Shown here: positions 63,870-64,000 of the stretch, piece after piece | Layout of the letters: every line of letters begins with the position of its first letter | How positions within the stretch are numbered: position 1 is the first letter of the stretch | Assembly: GCA_001314655.1 (NCBI GenBank) | Contig: LJSF01000009.1 | Coordinates: forward strand, 1 to 64,000 | Reading direction: 5' to 3' | DNA length: 64,000 nt | Source of the DNA: Rhodobacteraceae bacterium HLUCCA08 | GTDB taxonomy: Bacteria; Pseudomonadota; Alphaproteobacteria; Rhodobacterales; Rhodobacteraceae | The notes under the pieces: generated by a model | What the model was told of the DNA's origin: nothing | Databases searched by the model: none | What the model saw: the letters and a program-made list of their open reading frames with translations, nothing else | Program-made: the position numbers and the translations under genes

Positions 63870-64000
63870 CGCTCGCCTCACGTTTCGCGTATTGCCGCGC
63901 AAGCTAGGCCGCAGCGCCGAGATGGGCAAGCCACCGCCCCTGCTTCATCTCGGCCGGAAAACCCGTCCGCAAACCCATCTGCGCGCGCGACGCGCGCGCC
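63870..64000. other. Window end, upstream of ctaA
   Basis: No gene is visible. A nine-base inverted repeat (63916-63924 / 63946-63954) and an alternating GCGCGC stretch (63981-63999) could belong to the ctaA control region or to the end of a neighbour outside the window. Confidence 0.4.

Noticed and set aside
63981-63999. Alternating GCGCGC stretch at the window edge
   Set aside because: Cut by the window end and low in complexity; cannot be interpreted.
1-64000. tRNA, rRNA, CRISPR, insertion sequence or prophage
   Set aside because: Scanning by eye found no direct-repeat arrays, transposase-like proteins, phage structural genes or recognisable tRNA sequences. A covariance-model search would be decisive and was not possible.

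Overview
The window is a chromosomal segment of a high-GC alphaproteobacterium, almost certainly order Rhodobacterales (Rhodobacter/Paracoccus/Roseobacter relatives). The evidence is the gene order dusB-ntrB-ntrC-ntrY-ntrX-trkA-trkH-hfq-hflX, a fused ispDF, a class II DAHP synthase, the DUF6456/DUF6477 gene pair, NtrC without the GAFTGA loop, and a GC-rich intergenic repeat of a kind I associate with this order. No rRNA, tRNA, CRISPR array, insertion sequence or prophage was seen. The coding density is that of an ordinary core genome.

Layout. 1-1370 (minus): phoR and the start of pstS, with a PHO box between them. 1562-4803: a small unknown gene, the minus-strand run yicC-gmk-gamma carbonic anhydrase, and a PAS protein. 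4966-13645: class II DAHP synthase (minus), then a GlxA-type regulator and a Liv-type ABC operon (binding protein, two ATPases, two permeases) with two small secreted-protein genes inserted between the ATPase and permease genes. 13691-15202: two related outer-membrane barrels in tandem. 15360-20091: a beta-hydroxyacid dehydrogenase, a penicillin-acylase-family hydrolase, a DUF1353 lipoprotein and a DUF2177 membrane protein.

20110-31899 (minus) is the nitrogen, potassium and RNA-chaperone supercluster: DusB, the NtrBC and NtrYX two-component systems, the TrkAH potassium system, Hfq and HflX. Opposite it runs ispDF-pgpA-cinA (32036-34145). 34166-35567 is a compact three-gene minus-strand operon of unknown function whose products share a repeat-like C-terminal strand module (two look DUF2589-like). 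It is the best candidate here for an undescribed system.

35631-44842 holds a Coq10/RatA START protein, hpt, a porin-like protein, cytochrome c', a di-heme cytochrome c, lipA, a degenerate Hint-domain protein, the divergent DUF6456/DUF6477 pair with a dense regulatory region between them, and a non-pyrrolysine MttB homologue. 45001-48360 is a tightly packed operon: guaA, a YgiN-like monooxygenase, a YdcF protein and an EamA transporter. 48477-54597 holds a FadL-like barrel, a small ATPase, metA (with the acetyl-CoA-type Glu111), a hydrolase, ppk2, a TetR regulator and a PagL-type lipid A deacylase. 54602-57518 is a polyamine-type ABC operon without a binding-protein gene. 57667-58619 is rplM-rpsI with a clear promoter and terminator. 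58760-63869 holds a PaaI thioesterase, an ECHDC3-like crotonase, an MFS transporter, an M32 carboxypeptidase and ctaA.

Start codons were re-chosen by Shine-Dalgarno position and family N-termini. All functional calls come from reading motifs; no database search was run.
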